DNA of 64,000 bases from Pseudorasbora parva (GCF_024679245.1 NC_090191.1:4357004-4421003); one strand, 5' to 3'. Positions 1-12,197 are shown, counted from the first letter of the stretch. Notes: generated by a model from the letters alone, not told the origin. Program-made: numbers and translations.

Positions 1-106
1 TGTACAAAATGCAAAAGATAATTAAAGTAGGTACCCCAGTAGGAACCAATAGCACTTGATTTCATATTGTATGTTTTCATGTTTAAAGAATTAAAGTCTC
101 ACATAC

Positions 107-2040
107 CAAGCCTGGTATATCCAGGAATCGCGGGAAAATAGATAGAATATCCGATGATTCTTTAGGGTCATGCAGCATCTTCTGGCGATAGGCAAGTGTT
201 AACCTCATCTTTTCCTTTACCACTGCCTCATCAGCTGTATGCTTCATCAGGGCAATTGCTTCTTGACATTGACGTTCATCGTTCAACCAGCTATCTTCTT
301 TGTAGGGATCCCTGTCAGCAGTTGGTCCACCTGAAAGTGTTTAAGACAATATGAAAACCACATTTGTAGTTCCCTTTCTTTCCAAAGCTCAACACATTCA
401 TACCAAAACTATGAAACAACATGGAAAACATGCATATATCTCAGAGTGACATTTAAGTTTGCATTTAAAAAGAACAGTGATTATATTTTGTAGAGATGCT
501 ATGTAACACCATGTTGACCTCATTCACAATTTGGAACAAAAAATACTTCAAAAAAAGTCACAAATGCTAAGATGAGTAAAATAAGCAAGTTTTATGTTAA
601 TAATAAAAAAAAGGTTAATCAAGCCTTGCAGCCAAGCTAAAAAAAAATCACTAACTAAACATCAAATATTGCACCTGTTTGTGGTTGCCGTGGGCGTTTC
701 ATCCGTCCCTCTGATGCTTCTTTCTGCAGAGTTTTTATTCTCCACGACAAATATCCACTTCCATCTTCTGCATTGTAATAATGCTCCTAAGACCAGAACA
801 ATACATAGACCTGGTACTTATACATTATAAGACTAAGGAAATAATGCCACATCAATTATAATGCAGATAATCTTTACAAAACACTTGAGAGAACAGCTAC
901 TTACATAACCAAGCTTGCTTCTGGGGTCAGCCAAGTATGGGAATAGGGAGATGATTCCCTTTGCATATTCTTCCTTCAAACGTCGGGAAGGGCTTGTTCT
1001 ACACACACAAACTAATTACAACCCATAACATCCTAAATATCATTTACAAACTACTGTATTAACAACCTACCCATGTTCACTTGTCAAATGGGCTACTAAG
1101 ATTTTCACCATGTCACGTCTTTTGCAATCTGACAGACTTTTAGTGCGAGCGTATTCGTTTATGACCTTCTCGCCTCCAGGGCTGCTCTTTAGGATATCTT
1201 CAATCAACTGGAGGGGAGAAATTATGTAATATTTAGCAGAAATTAGAAATTAAACACTGACAAGTATATATATAGCTTCAAATATCTTTACTATTTAAGT
1301 CATTCTGTATAGATGTAATTCAGAGGCAAGACTGGTAATCCTTACTTGGGCAAGGCGACGTTCCTCAGTTTGATTTTTTTCAAGAGGACTTTTAATCAAC
1401 ATTGATGTGTCATCAGACTCGGATGTGGCCTCAGTATCGCCTAAGTATGAGCTTGAGCTTAAAGAATCTTAAATATAAATCATATGAATGGTTTTATTAT
1501 CTGTTCAAGCTACTTTGATAGCATGGTACACAGCTATTGAGAATTAGTCCAATAGACACATTAGCCTATGCAAATTGGTGAACATTGCTGAGAATAAACA
1601 ATACTTGACAAGCATGTCAAACAATTTACCATTAAGACTTGCTGTGCCTGGGATCACAATTTCAAGGACACCAAGGTCTGGTCGTGTCAGCAGATATTCG
1701 AATGCTTCCTCATCAACTTCTGTATTAGATTCATCAAAGACTTTAACATCCATTGTAGGAAGATCAAATTTCTTGGAAACTGAAGGAAGACAAACCATTG
1801 GCAAATTAACAAAGGCCAGCAATGCCAAAGGAACTAAAACAGTTAAATGTACAATAATACACTTATTATATTACTATTAAAAGAAAAATTCAGAGGAAAA
1901 AGTATCAATGATATTAACAATATTAAAGTTTGTTATCTCTTACCACATTCCAAAAACGACTGAAATGTAAAAGCTGTTGGAGAAAAAATATATTTCTTTC
2001 TATCTTTGAACTTCACTCTGACAACGTTGTTGGTTTGCAT
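107..2040 (-). CDS. SAMD3-like protein, N-terminal 312 codons in seven exons (partial)
   Basis: Seven minus-strand exons join with consistent phases: 2040-1944, 1779-1630, 1467-1346, 1207-1071, 998-905, 786-675 and 330-107. Each is bounded by AG/GT sites. The ATG at 2040 follows a plausible acceptor at 2042-2043, so a 5' noncoding exon probably lies upstream. The first about 80 residues resemble a PB1/ubiquitin-like module, with beta-strand spacing and an acidic patch (EVDEEAFEYL). An acidic serine-rich linker follows. The later exons carry HYYNAEDGSGYLSWRIKTLQ and a segment ending RFLDIPGL, a pattern I associate with the fish proteins annotated as sterile alpha motif domain-containing 3-like. 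The reading frame is open across all seven exons, and the last donor (106-101) shows that the gene continues beyond the left edge. The family name rests on recall of the motif. The exon structure is read directly. The function is unknown, and such genes are often multicopy in fish. Confidence 0.75.
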
Positions 2041-2393
2041 CCTAAAGGAACCAAAAAGACAAAGTTAAACATACAAGTGCATTATAAATTAAATCTATTA
2101 TTATTATTAAGGTGATAACACTCACGTATTACTCCATCGAATGGAATTATTATTCAAACCTTTACAGAAATCTCAAATTCTAACAATAAGTTCAGTAATT
2201 ACTAAGGAGTAATCATGTTTTTAAATTAAGAATACTGAGCCAAATAATTAGTGATGCCTTGTTTAGTATTTGTTTATACTCAAGCCATTACTAGTGGGTT
2301 ACTATTGCCTTATTATACATTATTTTTTCATGTTAATGTAATGCTAATTTACTAGAATGTTAATAATGCGTTACTCGTTTGTTCCTGCGCAGA

Positions 2394-3471
2394 ACATAAA
2401 TGACGTGTGACGGTGGCAGCTTTGACACCATTGAAACTTGCTAGCTGCCTATTAATTTCGTCCATTAAACTACTGTGACGAACGCTGAAGTCGTGCACCA
2501 CATGTATTTGACTCTATATAGAGTTAACTTTAGGATTGCTGGGGGCCATTTTGCGCGATTCGCGGTAGTCTAGGGCTGTGCTCGGTGAAAATGACAACTG
2601 CACCACCGCGGTGGCTAAGTAGCACGGAGGTGGTCGGCCAAACAATTTTTTTTTTTTGGTATGCGAATGCTGTTTAACGTTAATACTATTACACGAGTGA
2701 AGAACAACATTTTATTTACAAAATAAATGTTACCTCGCAACCATGGAAACATAACATTCATGCCGAACGAGATAACGTTACTTCATTTAGCGTTAACGTT
2801 AAGTCTCTAAAGATTTGGTAAAATAAATAAGAGATTCCATGTCCATTAGAATAAAACGGAGTAAGCCTATTGTTAAATTCGTGGAAAATCGGGTGACCAT
2901 GGAGATCGCAAAACGCAATGCTTTATGGCCCACCTCACAATGTCTAACTTTACCTCTCTCGTTCGGCATGAATGTTTCCATGGCTGCGAGGTAACATTTA
3001 ATTGCTAACCTATTAACGTTATTTATTTTGTAAATAAAGCGGTGTGCTTCACTCGAGTCATATCCATGTTAAATAGCATTTACATACAAAAAATGTTTTT
3101 TGGCCGACCACCGCTGGTGCGATCTTCTCGCGGTGGTAAAAAAATAAATAAAAATGCCGCCGTCACAGCCCTAGACGGAACAGTATAAAGGGTTACAGAA
3201 CAGGAATTAATGCACTAATGTTACACAACAAGAATTATCTTTGTTCACTAGCGTGTTCTTAATTTGTAATGAGTGTCTAACAGTTATTTTAAGGCATGTG
3301 GGCCATGCTCATCCATTGCCCCCACCAATCCTAACGTTAATTTATGTTAACTCTATACAGAGTCAAATACATGTGGTGCACGACTTCAGCGTTCGTCACA
3401 ATATTTTAATGGACGAAATTTAATAGGCAGCTAGCAAGTTTCAATGGCGTCAATTTATGTTTGTGTAACAA
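2394..3471. repeat. Large imperfect inverted repeat (foldback element), about 1.08 kb
   Basis: The left part (2394-2790) and right part (2945-3471) are near reverse complements. Matching blocks include 2440-2530 with 3345-3450 (CACATGTATTTGACTCTATA on the left arm), the GGTCGGCCAAA block with its complement near 3100, and the block holding CCATGGAAAC near 2745 with 2975. The central 150 bp are unpaired. An inner pair, TAGGGCTGTG at about 2571 and its complement at about 3163, looks like hAT-type MITE termini nested inside. No clear target duplication was found. It lies just upstream of the SAMD3-like gene. Confidence 0.6.
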
Positions 3472-3845
3472 TAATCTATATGTTAGTTATTAGTTTTTAA
3501 CGATAACTAAATTCTATCTTGAGACCAGCTTAAAACGTGATCGCTAAACACTAGGTTATGGCTGCTTAAGGCTGGTAAGCTAAACATTTAGGTGAAACGT
3601 TACCTTGTGATTAACGTTAAGTTAGTGATGTTCGTGTTCCCAAGTTAACGTTAGCTAGCACAACTTCGGTCGAGCCCTAAACAACTTCGCATCATCATTA
3701 ACATGAGAAAGTTATCTCTGTAATTCAACTTGACAAAATGATCTAAGCACAAAACAGAGGCGAATATTATGAAAATGAATACTAAGACTTTAAAACTTTA
3801 CTTACTTTGATATTCAGCAGAAGCGCGTCTTCTCCCGCAGCAGCG
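3472..3845. other. Gap without recognised features
   Basis: This AT-rich stretch lies between the foldback repeat and the start of the plus-strand repeat gene. I see no TATA box, coding exon or repeat I can name. It may hold the promoter of the gene that starts at 3846. Confidence 0.3.
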
Positions 3846-4261
3846 ATGTCCGTGACAGATTGTAATGGCGGTCGGACAACGCAACGTTCAACCTTCAACG
3901 AAACTTTTGGGGAGGAGTCACTGTTACTCTGTAATTTAGCTCCCACTCTACTGGCACATTTTACTCTGTACACTCAAAACAGAGCAAAAACTACTATTTT
4001 TGAGGAAAAAATTAATAACTCCGGAAAAACTACTCCACCATTTTTCCTGTGTAAGGTCTCTGGAAACTGCGCGGCCGATGTGGTGACTCATCTGCCACCC
4101 ACTGAGGATAACATAAAAATTGTGGCCACCATGAGAAAGGCCTACAATTTTGTATTGATGAAAGAAGGTAGGATTTGTGTGATTTAAACTGGGGTATTTT
4201 TTATGATGAGGAAATATTGAAAATTAACATACAATATTGTAGGGAACTCCACGACGACATT

Positions 4262-5309
4262 GCCAGAGCCCCAGACCGAGCCCCAGCCTCAGGACCTACC
4301 AGAGCCCCAGACCGAGCCCCAGCCTCAGGACCTACCAGAGCCCCAGACCGAGCCCCAGCCTCAAGACCTGCCTGAGCCCCAGCCTCAGGACCTGCCAGAG
4401 CCCCAGACCGAGCCCCAGCCTCAAGACCTGCCTGAGCCCCAGACCGAGCCCCAGCCTCAGGACCTGCCAGAGCCCCAGACCGAGCCCCAGCCTCAAGACC
4501 TGCCTGAGCCCCAGACCGAGCCCCAGCCTCAGGACCTGCCAGAGCCCCAGACCGAGCCCCAGCCTCAAGACCTGCCTGAGCCCCAGACCGAGCCCCAGCC
4601 TCAGGACCTGCCAGAGCCCCAGACCGAGCCCCAGCCTCAGGACCTGCCTGAGCCCCAGACCGAGCCCCAGCCTCAGGACCTGCCAGAGCCCCAGCCTCAA
4701 GACCTGCCTGAGCCCCAGACCGAGCCCCAGCCTCAGGACCTGCCAGAGCCCCAGACCGAGCCCCAGCCTCAGGACCAGCCAGAGCCCCAGACCGAGCCCC
4801 AGCCTCAGGACTAGCCAGAGCCCCAGACCGAGCCCCAGCCTCAGGACCTGCCAGAGCCCCAGACCGAGCCCCAGCCTCAGGACCTGCCAGAGCCCCAGAC
4901 CGAGCCCAAGCCTCAGGACCTGCCAGAGCCCCAGACCGAGCCCCAGCCTCAGGACCAGCCAGAGCCCCAGCCTCAGGACCTGCCAGAGCCCCAGACCGAG
5001 CCCCAGCCTCAGGACCTGCCAGAGCCCCAGACCGAGCCCCTGCCTCAGGACCTGCCAGAGCCCCAGACCGAGCCCCAGCCTCAGGACCAGCCAGAGCCCC
5101 AGACCGAGCCCCAGCCTCAGGACCAGCCGGGGCCCAGATCGAGCCCCAGCCTCAGGACCAGCCGGGGCCCAGATCGAGCCCCAGCCTCAGGACCTGCCAG
5201 AGCCCCAGACCGAGCCCCAGCCTCAGGACCAGCCAGAGCCCCAGATCGAGCCCCAGCCACAGGACCAGCCAGAGCCCCAGACCGAGCCCCAGCCTCAGGA
5301 CCAAGAAAA
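4262..5309 (+). repeat. 36-bp coding minisatellite
   Basis: About 29 units of roughly 36 bp lie in tandem, each reading PEPQTEPQPQDL in the forward frame. A few units are 24 bp and lack the QTEP part. From about 4370 to 4700 the units alternate between GACCTGCCAGAG and GACCTGCCTGAG, giving a 72-bp higher-order unit. All but two units keep a multiple of three bases. The last units change Leu to Gln (QDQ). Confidence 0.9.
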
Positions 5310-5659
5310 GGAGACATTTAATCTTTTAAATTTATACCCTGTCTCTCTCCCTGTGAAGGAACACCCCCCCCCCCCCCCAAAAAAAAGAAAGTGTAAGTGA
5401 ACTGTGGTCTTAGCACACTATGCATGAATTTCCCCTTTTTGTAATCATTATATATGAAATACAGAAATTTTCAGGTGAATTTAAGTACAGTCAATCAGTT
5501 AATAGTGAGTAATTTTACATTTTTGTAATACACAAAGGAGTTTGTCCTCACATAGATACCTTTAAGTACTGAACACACACACTAGGAGTAAAGCAATGAA
5601 CAATACACACTTGAGGAGAGATGAATACACACACACACAGCTCAAGTAGTGGTCAGCAC

Positions 5660-5925
5660 CTTCATTCCAGGAATGATAACTATAACCATAACGATAAAAG
5701 AGCCCAGACTGACCAACGATAAGCAAAGTTTCGCCTTGTGTTAATAAATGTGATGGCGAAAATGTGAAGGGTTCTTATTGGCTGTTACCTTTTTATCGTT
5801 CTCAAAATCACTTTAAAAGTGATCCCCAATGATATTGTTCTCCATGTCATTATCGTTATAGTTTATCATATTAACGAGAACAATATTTTTTTATATAGTT
5901 ATCGTTCTTGGTGTGAATGGCCCTT
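5660..5925. mobile_element. MITE with GATAACTATA / TATCGTTCTTGGTG termini
   Basis: The right end reads TATCGTTCTTGGTGTGAATG, and the left end (GAATGATAACTATAACC) is a partial inverted match. This kind of terminal repeat is common in fish hAT-like MITEs. It lies in the putative intron between the repeat exon and the Cys-rich exons. The boundaries are approximate and no coding capacity is seen. Confidence 0.5.
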
Positions 5926-6852
5926 AATATAATGTATTCTTTAGTTATTTAGCTGTATTTTCTGATGTTTTCAAAGTTCAAGGACAATGGTTAATGTTGG
6001 TACCCAGGTTTTATAAAAATGGGTTAAGAATTTGTTAAAGTGTAAATTGTTAAAGTGTTTTGACATTTATGGTTAATTAATATATATATATTTATCACCT
6101 ATCCATATATAATTATATATATATATAATTTATTCATTTATTTATTTTTTGTCATTTAAGGTTGCCGGAAATGTAGTAGGCAGCAAGTTTTCAAATATGA
6201 CTCCATAACAGGAAGAAGGATAAATGAGGTAAGAAATATATTTTTCATTAGACTCTGATCATCTCTTCATTGTCTATGGCTCATCTGGCATTTCACAAAA
6301 TTCTGACCATTTAAGCAAGTGGTAATTTAAGTCCATTTAAGTTCAACTGAAGGCCAAGTGGCCTTGCCCCAAAAATTATGATTTTTAAAACCTGATTATA
6401 TATTTGTGTCTTTCTGTAGGGTCAAGCAGAAGTAAGGGTGAAATGGTTACCTTGCTCTGCATGATAAGTACTGCTTTATATTGCGTTATATTGCCTTCAT
6501 AAATGTCCTTTCTGTTTCCACTTTTAACCATCTCATAGGTGGTGGATAAAGGTTGGAATGTATATTGTAACACACACAACTTCAAATGTACAGATTGTCT
6601 CAAAGTTTTGCAACCAACAAGCAGCGTTGAGATGTCATGTCCACTAGGTTGTAAGTCCAGAGTCAATGCAGCCTTCTACCTGGAGATTTTAGAGCATGGT
6701 TCCATCTGCTGACAAGCTTTATGTACATGCTGATTTCCTTTACCAGCAGCACTCTTCCTCTGCCACAGTGCCAAAACTGCTAGTAACTGGTTTGCTTAGC
6801 ATGGTATTGCTGTGCTTAACTCATCTCACCTGAACCCCATATAGAGAGGACA

Positions 6853-7008
6853 ATGATAGACACCAAACCCAACATTACAGACAACCTCAAGGTCACTATC
6901 AAAGCAACCTGGGATTCCATAACACCTCAGCAATGCCATACACTGATGGCCTCCATACCACACCACACTGATGCAGTAATTTGTGCAAAAGCAGCCAGAC
7001 CAATATAG
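6853..7008 (+). mobile_element. Tc1-like transposase C-terminal fragment
   Basis: The plus strand reads a peptide with ATWDSITPQQCHTLMASIPH and AVICAKAARP before a TAG at 7006-7008. This matches the end of Tc1/mariner transposases (W..I.P..C..L..SMP....AV..AKG). Nothing upstream continues the protein, so it is a small relic lying just left of the ISL2EU-type element. Confidence 0.6.
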
Positions 7009-7180
7009 ACAGTTTCACAGACAACAACAAAAACAAACGTTACTGCGCATGCGCGCTTTTGTGGCCCAAACTTAACTTCCGGTTGACTTCCGCAAAAATC
7101 ATAACAACAGTCCTCTAATCTAGAGTAACGTTACATTATTTCTAATACAAGTAAATTACATTCGTGAGTACATTAAAACA

Positions 7181-9186
7181 ATGTCTAGCCAGTATTATTT
7201 TGGATTACCAGTAGAAGAGAAGAACCGTTATTTGGCCAAACTTAAATGCGACAAAGTTACACTACCAGACCCGTTCAACAAAATGGTGAGACAAGAATAT
7301 GTTTCTACTGACTTATCAGATTTACCGGAAGTCAGTCAGGTTAACATCTTCGAATACCTAGTCGAGAAGGAATGTGTGTATACAAGGGAGGCGTTCAAGG
7401 CATATCGCAGCTTGGATGCCTATAATTATTTTCAGTCCGGGAAAGTTAAAACAATTCTGACCCACACGACTGGAAATGGCTGCATTGTGTACGGGGAGAT
7501 CGAGGCGAGTCAGACGCTTTCAAGGAGCTACTCCACCTGGATCGTAGCAACGAAGTCTGGCGAAGTCAAGAGTGGGCATTGCACCTGCATGGCAGGGTAA
7601 GTATGGCTGGCTAGTTAAACAGTAACGTTACTTTTTACAATAGCATTTAGATAATAATTTTCAATACTGGTATTCTTGCTGATAAAATGTCTCTGGATCT
7701 ATGCAGCAATGGAGAGGTGTGTAGCCATGTGGGTACGATTTTGGTTGCTGTGGAGCAGTGTATCCATGATGGACTCCAGAGTGGCCCATCTGTCACTTCA
7801 AAACCAAGTGTTTGGTCACGGGTGACTAAGAAGGGGAGCATTTTAACAATTATTATTTTTAATAATTATATCCTGGTCTTTTCAAATATCCGTGTGAAAT
7901 GTGTGGTATTTTATTTATTTATTATTACAACACTACATATATCATGCCTATTTTCATTCATTATTTTTATTATAATATATATTTTTAAATATCCTTTCAG
8001 GCTGATCCACAACCAGTAGCTCAGTGCGATTTCTTGAAACCTGGCAAGAGGATCAAACCACAAGCTCCCCTCTGCCTCCCCCCTTTAAATCCAAATGGGT
8101 CACCAAAAAAGCTCTTTAAAGCCCTGAAAGTAAGTTATATCTCTAACAAATCAACCAGTTAGTCTAATGTTAAAGATTCAGTACTATATATATATATATA
8201 TATGGCAGTGTAGGTAAGGTCTTTTCACCATTTGTTTTAGGAAGTTGTGCCAGACTGTGCTCTCTTTTCTGTCATGTGTGACAGCAGTGAGACAGACACA
8301 GCCTCTGAGTCAGGTAGTCAGGATTTCATCAGCAGTCAGGGAGAGAAGGATGCTCAGGGAGATGAATTCAACGTGTTCAGCAGCTTAGCTCAGCCCCACA
8401 GTGAGCATGGTAGTGCTCTGACCTGTTCTAAGTGTACAACATTTTATGATGCTCTCATTAAACTGAACCCAGATCAAGCAGTGGAACTAGAGAGAAACAC
8501 CAGAAAACAGAGCTTAGAACCACTCTGGCATGATGCGCGCAAGCTGCGGATAACAGCAAGCACAGCCAGCAAGGTTCCTCAGCGAGAGACAACTGACCCA
8601 GCTAAGTTTCTCACTGAACACCTCCACCCAAAGTTCCAGGGGAGTGTGGCCACAAGGTATGGAAAGGAAAGCGAGGGACTTGCTAAGGAGCAGATTAGGG
8701 AGAAGGGCTGCATAGTGGTGGACAAAGGGTTGGTGGTGTGTGCAGAAGACCCATGGCTGGCAGCAAGCCCTGATGGTATTATTGATGACAAACTGCTAGA
8801 ATTAAAATGTCCCATCACACTCAGTGCTTGCACATCCCTTAATGATGCGCTCTCTGGCACAAATCAAGACATCAGAGTGGAGGGTGGGCAGTACATTGTG
8901 AACCCAAAAGGCCCCAGAGGTTACTACAGGCAAGTACAGTTAGGGATGCACTGTCTCGGGTTGAAAATGTCTTGTTATTTGGACCCCAGTACAGCACCTG
9001 GAGCTTGATGTGCCTTATGACAATGGTTTTGTCACCATATATATGCAAAGACTACGTAGCTTTTATTTTAAACACATGCTGCCAAAAGTTGTAGATGCAT
9101 TTGTAGAAGGAAGACTGCAGTTGAGTGACAGCTACATGAAAATGTTCTCAAAGCAGCTCAATAGTGCTAATCTGAACTCAGTGTAA
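7181..9186 (+). pseudogene. SWIM zinc finger / YqaJ-like exonuclease protein of the ISL2EU element
   Basis: There are four exons: 7181-7596, 7707-7821, 8001-8129 and 8241 onward. Exons 1 and 2 join to give the SWIM zinc finger CTCMAGNGEVCSH (CxC...CxH). The last exon holds a YqaJ/lambda-exonuclease-like nuclease: a conserved WHDARKLRITAS entry, ATRYGKESEGLAKEQI, the catalytic-type ASPDGI and ELKCP motifs, and a Gln-rich QVQLGMHCLG helix. The frame is lost near 8981-8990, apparently by a two-base deletion. This puts a TGA at 9006, while the homologous C-terminal coding continues in another frame to TAA 9184-9186. In ISL2EU transposons this protein accompanies the transposase; its precise role is not established. 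The exon 2 donor at 7822 (GTGACT) is my weakest junction. Confidence 0.7.
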
Positions 9187-9517
9187 TAAGAAAATGGGTG
9201 TTTTTTTCCTAAAAAGCATAGATTGTTCCTGCCTTTTTGAGTACCAAGCTTTTTCACTTTTTACATTAGATATATAAATACATTAAAAACAAGAAGTCGT
9301 AGTCTACAGCACTTTATTATTTGATCAGTTTATTAACACAGTTTATCAGTTAATCAATAGTTGTTCGTTACTGAATTACAATACATGTGAAACATTGTGA
9401 TACAAGTGCAACACTACAAATATTATAATGCATGTTTTTTGTCATTTTTAAGGATGTAATAATAATTTAAAAAAGTAATCCCGTAAATTACAGTTGTGGT
9501 TCCGCCCTGCTTTATTT
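9187..9517. other. Intergenic stretch between convergent transposon genes
   Basis: This AT-rich stretch separates the 3' ends of the YqaJ-like and transposase genes, with no open frame. It presumably holds both 3' UTRs. I see no further feature. Confidence 0.4.
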
Positions 9518-12197
9518 TCATACAAGTGGTTGCCCCAGATTTGAAAGTTCTGCACAAACAATTAATATTTCATCTATTGTGCAAAGACTGTTATCATTTC
9601 TCCGTTTGACCATACTAACTGGCAGGGTGTTCCGTAGAATTCTAAATGACTTCAGTTTTCCAATGGCCCTTTCCACATGGATTCTCACTCGTGACATTTT
9701 TCTAGATTGTGTCACCTCTAAAGGCGGGCGTACACTGTGCGAATTCGGACACTCGGAAGGTCGTGAGATATTGCAGACGCTACGAGTCATTTAATTTGAT
9801 CATCGCATCAAATCAGCTGGTACACGGCACGACTGTTTGCACCGCGAGCCGGCCGCGATCACACGAGTTTCATGTAACACAGACACCGGAGCTTTCAATG
9901 TTGCTGCTATAGCTTCAGACACAAAAAATAAAGAAAAAAGGTGTGAAAATGATTTGTTGAAAAGCAGAGAAAAGCCATTCCTTTTAACCGAAACAACCAG
10001 AGGGAGAGAGAAGAGTGCACGTGAGAGAAAGTGTGTGTGTGTGTGAACGCAGTATGTGGCAGCCACTGAGCTAATAATAGTCATAGATTGAGCCTATGTG
10101 ACGTGCTTGTGCATGATTTGGCAATAGGGGACAGCCATATGCTGGTAAAAATCGGGCCGACTCCCCGAACTTTTTAAACATGTTTTAAAATGATCGTAAG
10201 GTCGGGAGGTGCTCTTAACGTGCTCGGCTCGTCTCTTATTTCCTCTCACACGGTGCGAGCTGCGACCATACGAGCATCCACGATGTCCACGCGATTTCTC
10301 CCGAGAAAAAAAAATCGTCTGCGAGTTCGTACGACAGCAAAAATCGCACCGTGTATGCCCGCCTTAATCCTGTCAGTTGTTTTCTTCCCTTTGTAGATGC
10401 TGGTACATGAAGACGGACACATTTGGTGGAAAAATATTCAGGGAAATTGAAGCCTCGATCAGCCATTACATCGTCTCCTTGTTGAAGAAGGTCAATCAAC
10501 CCAGAATTTTTTGTTATAATCTTGTCGCTAGCACGACCACCCCAGACTTTTGAGAAAAACGTAATAGCTCCTGTTGGACTAATGCCAACAAGGAACTTCA
10601 CAGTATTATGTGATTTGTAGTGGGAGTATGTGATTGCTCGTGTTTGCAAACTAGTTGGCCTTTCAACAAACACTTCAGTACAGTCTATTATGCATCTAAC
10701 GTGTTGGAAACCTGTAGTCTTGAAGAGGGTGGGGAGATTTCTTCTGATATCTTTTCTGGATGGCCATCGGACAAGGAATTGTAGCTCTTTAGCCATCACA
10801 TCGAGCCATTCATGAAAGATATTTGAGACCGTTCCACAACTAACTCTGTAGCGAAAAGCTAGATCTTGATGAGTTAAGCCTAGACGAAGTTTCATCAGGA
10901 CCACAAAAAACTGCTCTGGAAGGGTAAGTATGGTTGATGATGCATTCCATATTGTTGTCAGGTAAGTGAGGAGGGTGAAAAACACAGAAGCAGATGGTAA
11001 ACCAGTGTAGAAATGAGTGTGCTTGTCATCATTTAAAATAAAATCAGACAGACTGCCAAACATATGATCTTGTAGTCGTTTTTCTTGAGATTCCAGTTTC
11101 TTCTCTAGTGAAGCCAATTTTCTTTTTAATTCACTGTTTTCATTTTGTAGCTGGTCAATGTCTACCATTGACAGATCTGTACCTACAGCAGTGCATCGTT
11201 CTTCAGGGTCAGCATGGGTGACCTCTAAGGACGGTGAATCAATGGATTCCTCCACAGATGGTCTTCTCTGTCTCCTCTGGTATCGCTCCAACTTCCGTGA
11301 AATGTCAATGGTGTTTTTGTGCGCGAACACTGATGGAACAAAATCTGGATGGCATGGGTACACTGATGGCTCACCTAAAATAAAACAAGGAACAGTTAGT
11401 GTTGATAGTATTACACCTTGCTGAGCATCATACATTGCAAAATTTTTGGTTATGTGCACATTTTTGTGTAAAATAAATGCTTTCTTTCTCTAATATCGCT
11501 TAAATTATAAAATATATATTTTTAAATATATAGCCTACTAGCATAACTAAATTAGGTCAAAGTCAAATTAATTTGTAGCACTTTTCACAATGTTAATTGT
11601 TTCAATGCAGCTTTAAAGATACAATATATCAGTGATAATGTAGTAACAGTATTTAGTAGTTCATTTAAAGCTTCATTAGAAAAGCTATGAATTATTGTAT
11701 TTGTTATGTCCCCTGGGAGCAAGCCAAAGATGATTGTTAAACACCAAGTTATTTGTATAACATTGATGGAAAAACACTGGCTCTTATGTTTGCTAGATGT
11801 CAGGTATCTTAATACTAAAGCGTATCAACTACATCACTACATCAAACTTACTTTACTGTGTAAAATGAATGTAACATTTGTAACATAACGTTACAATGTT
11901 AGCTACATATGTAACAATCAATTTTGCTAATTCATAACTATTGCAGGCTTGTAACTGGTCAGCTAGCTAATTATCAGTTGGTTATCATGAGTTTGTTACC
12001 TGTAACGAAGTGAGTGCTACAGATCCTTGAATTCTTGCCTGGCTGCCAAGCCTCTCTTTGCACAGCGGTGATCCATGCTTGCCGTCTCCCCTTGTCGTTA
12101 GGAAACCGAACATTTTTATTTTTGACAAGGCATTTGCTCCAGAGGTCAGGTTGCACCCCACAGCACAACAACCTGAGCCCAACTTCCGTCTACTCAT
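9518..12197 (-). pseudogene. THAP-domain DDE transposase (HARBI1/DDE_Tnp_4 type), interrupted
   Basis: Exon 1 (12197-12000) starts ATG and encodes a THAP finger: CCAVGC, an RxAWITAV helix, ICSTHF. Exon 2 (11374 leftward) follows an intron, and the junction gives the typical THAP end GEPSVYPCHPDFVPSVF. A coiled coil (QNENSELKRKLASLEKKLES) comes next, then the Harbinger-like catalytic core: first Asp in IIDCTEVFVE, second Asp in VMADRGF, and the Glu in RIHVERAIG. Two lesions are visible. Exon 1 lacks one A in a poly-A run near 12123, which shifts the frame inside the THAP domain. A 643-bp MITE (9722-10364) sits between the second Asp and the Glu. Coding resumes in the correct frame on the far side and ends at TGA 9518-9520. 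The parent protein would be about 480 residues. Confidence 0.8.
9722..10364. mobile_element. 643-bp MITE inserted in the transposase, TAA target duplication
   Basis: The ends are AGGCGGGCGTACACTGTGCG and, inverted, AGGCGGGCATACACGGTGCG. They are flanked by TAA on both sides (9719-9721 and 10365-10367). A three-base TWA duplication and this terminus fit PIF/Harbinger-type MITEs. Removing the element and one TAA restores the transposase frame, so the insertion is precise and younger than the host element. It has no coding capacity. Confidence 0.85.

Larger units (their letters stand above)
3846..6712 (+). pseudogene. Unrecognised gene with proline/glutamate/glutamine repeat domain and Cys-rich C-terminus; broken
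   Basis: Four exons can be chained by phase. Exon 1 (3846-4167) starts ATGTCCGTGACAG and encodes about 107 residues of no family I know. Exon 2 (4243-about 5392) encodes about 29 copies of a 12-residue unit PEPQTEPQPQDL and ends at a strong GTAAGT donor. Exon A (6161-6228) and exon B (6539-6712, or 6539-6650 if the internal GTAAGT donor is used) encode a short Cys-rich tail with CxxC pairs (CRKC, CTDC) and a His, suggesting zinc binding. Exon 1 to exon 2 is phase 1 on both sides. Exon 2, read in its final frame, is also phase 1 into exon A. Three lesions break it: an in-frame TAG at 4812-4814, and two repeat units between about 5125 and 5172 that are each one base short. Without them the frame is continuous. 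The lesions may be real decay or assembly error in the repeat. Confidence 0.5.

Noticed and set aside
4332..4700. Minus-strand open frame of Leu/Gly/Arg repeats opposite the PEPQ array
   Set aside because: A 36-bp repeat without stops is open in several frames. Only the plus frame joins spliced exons.
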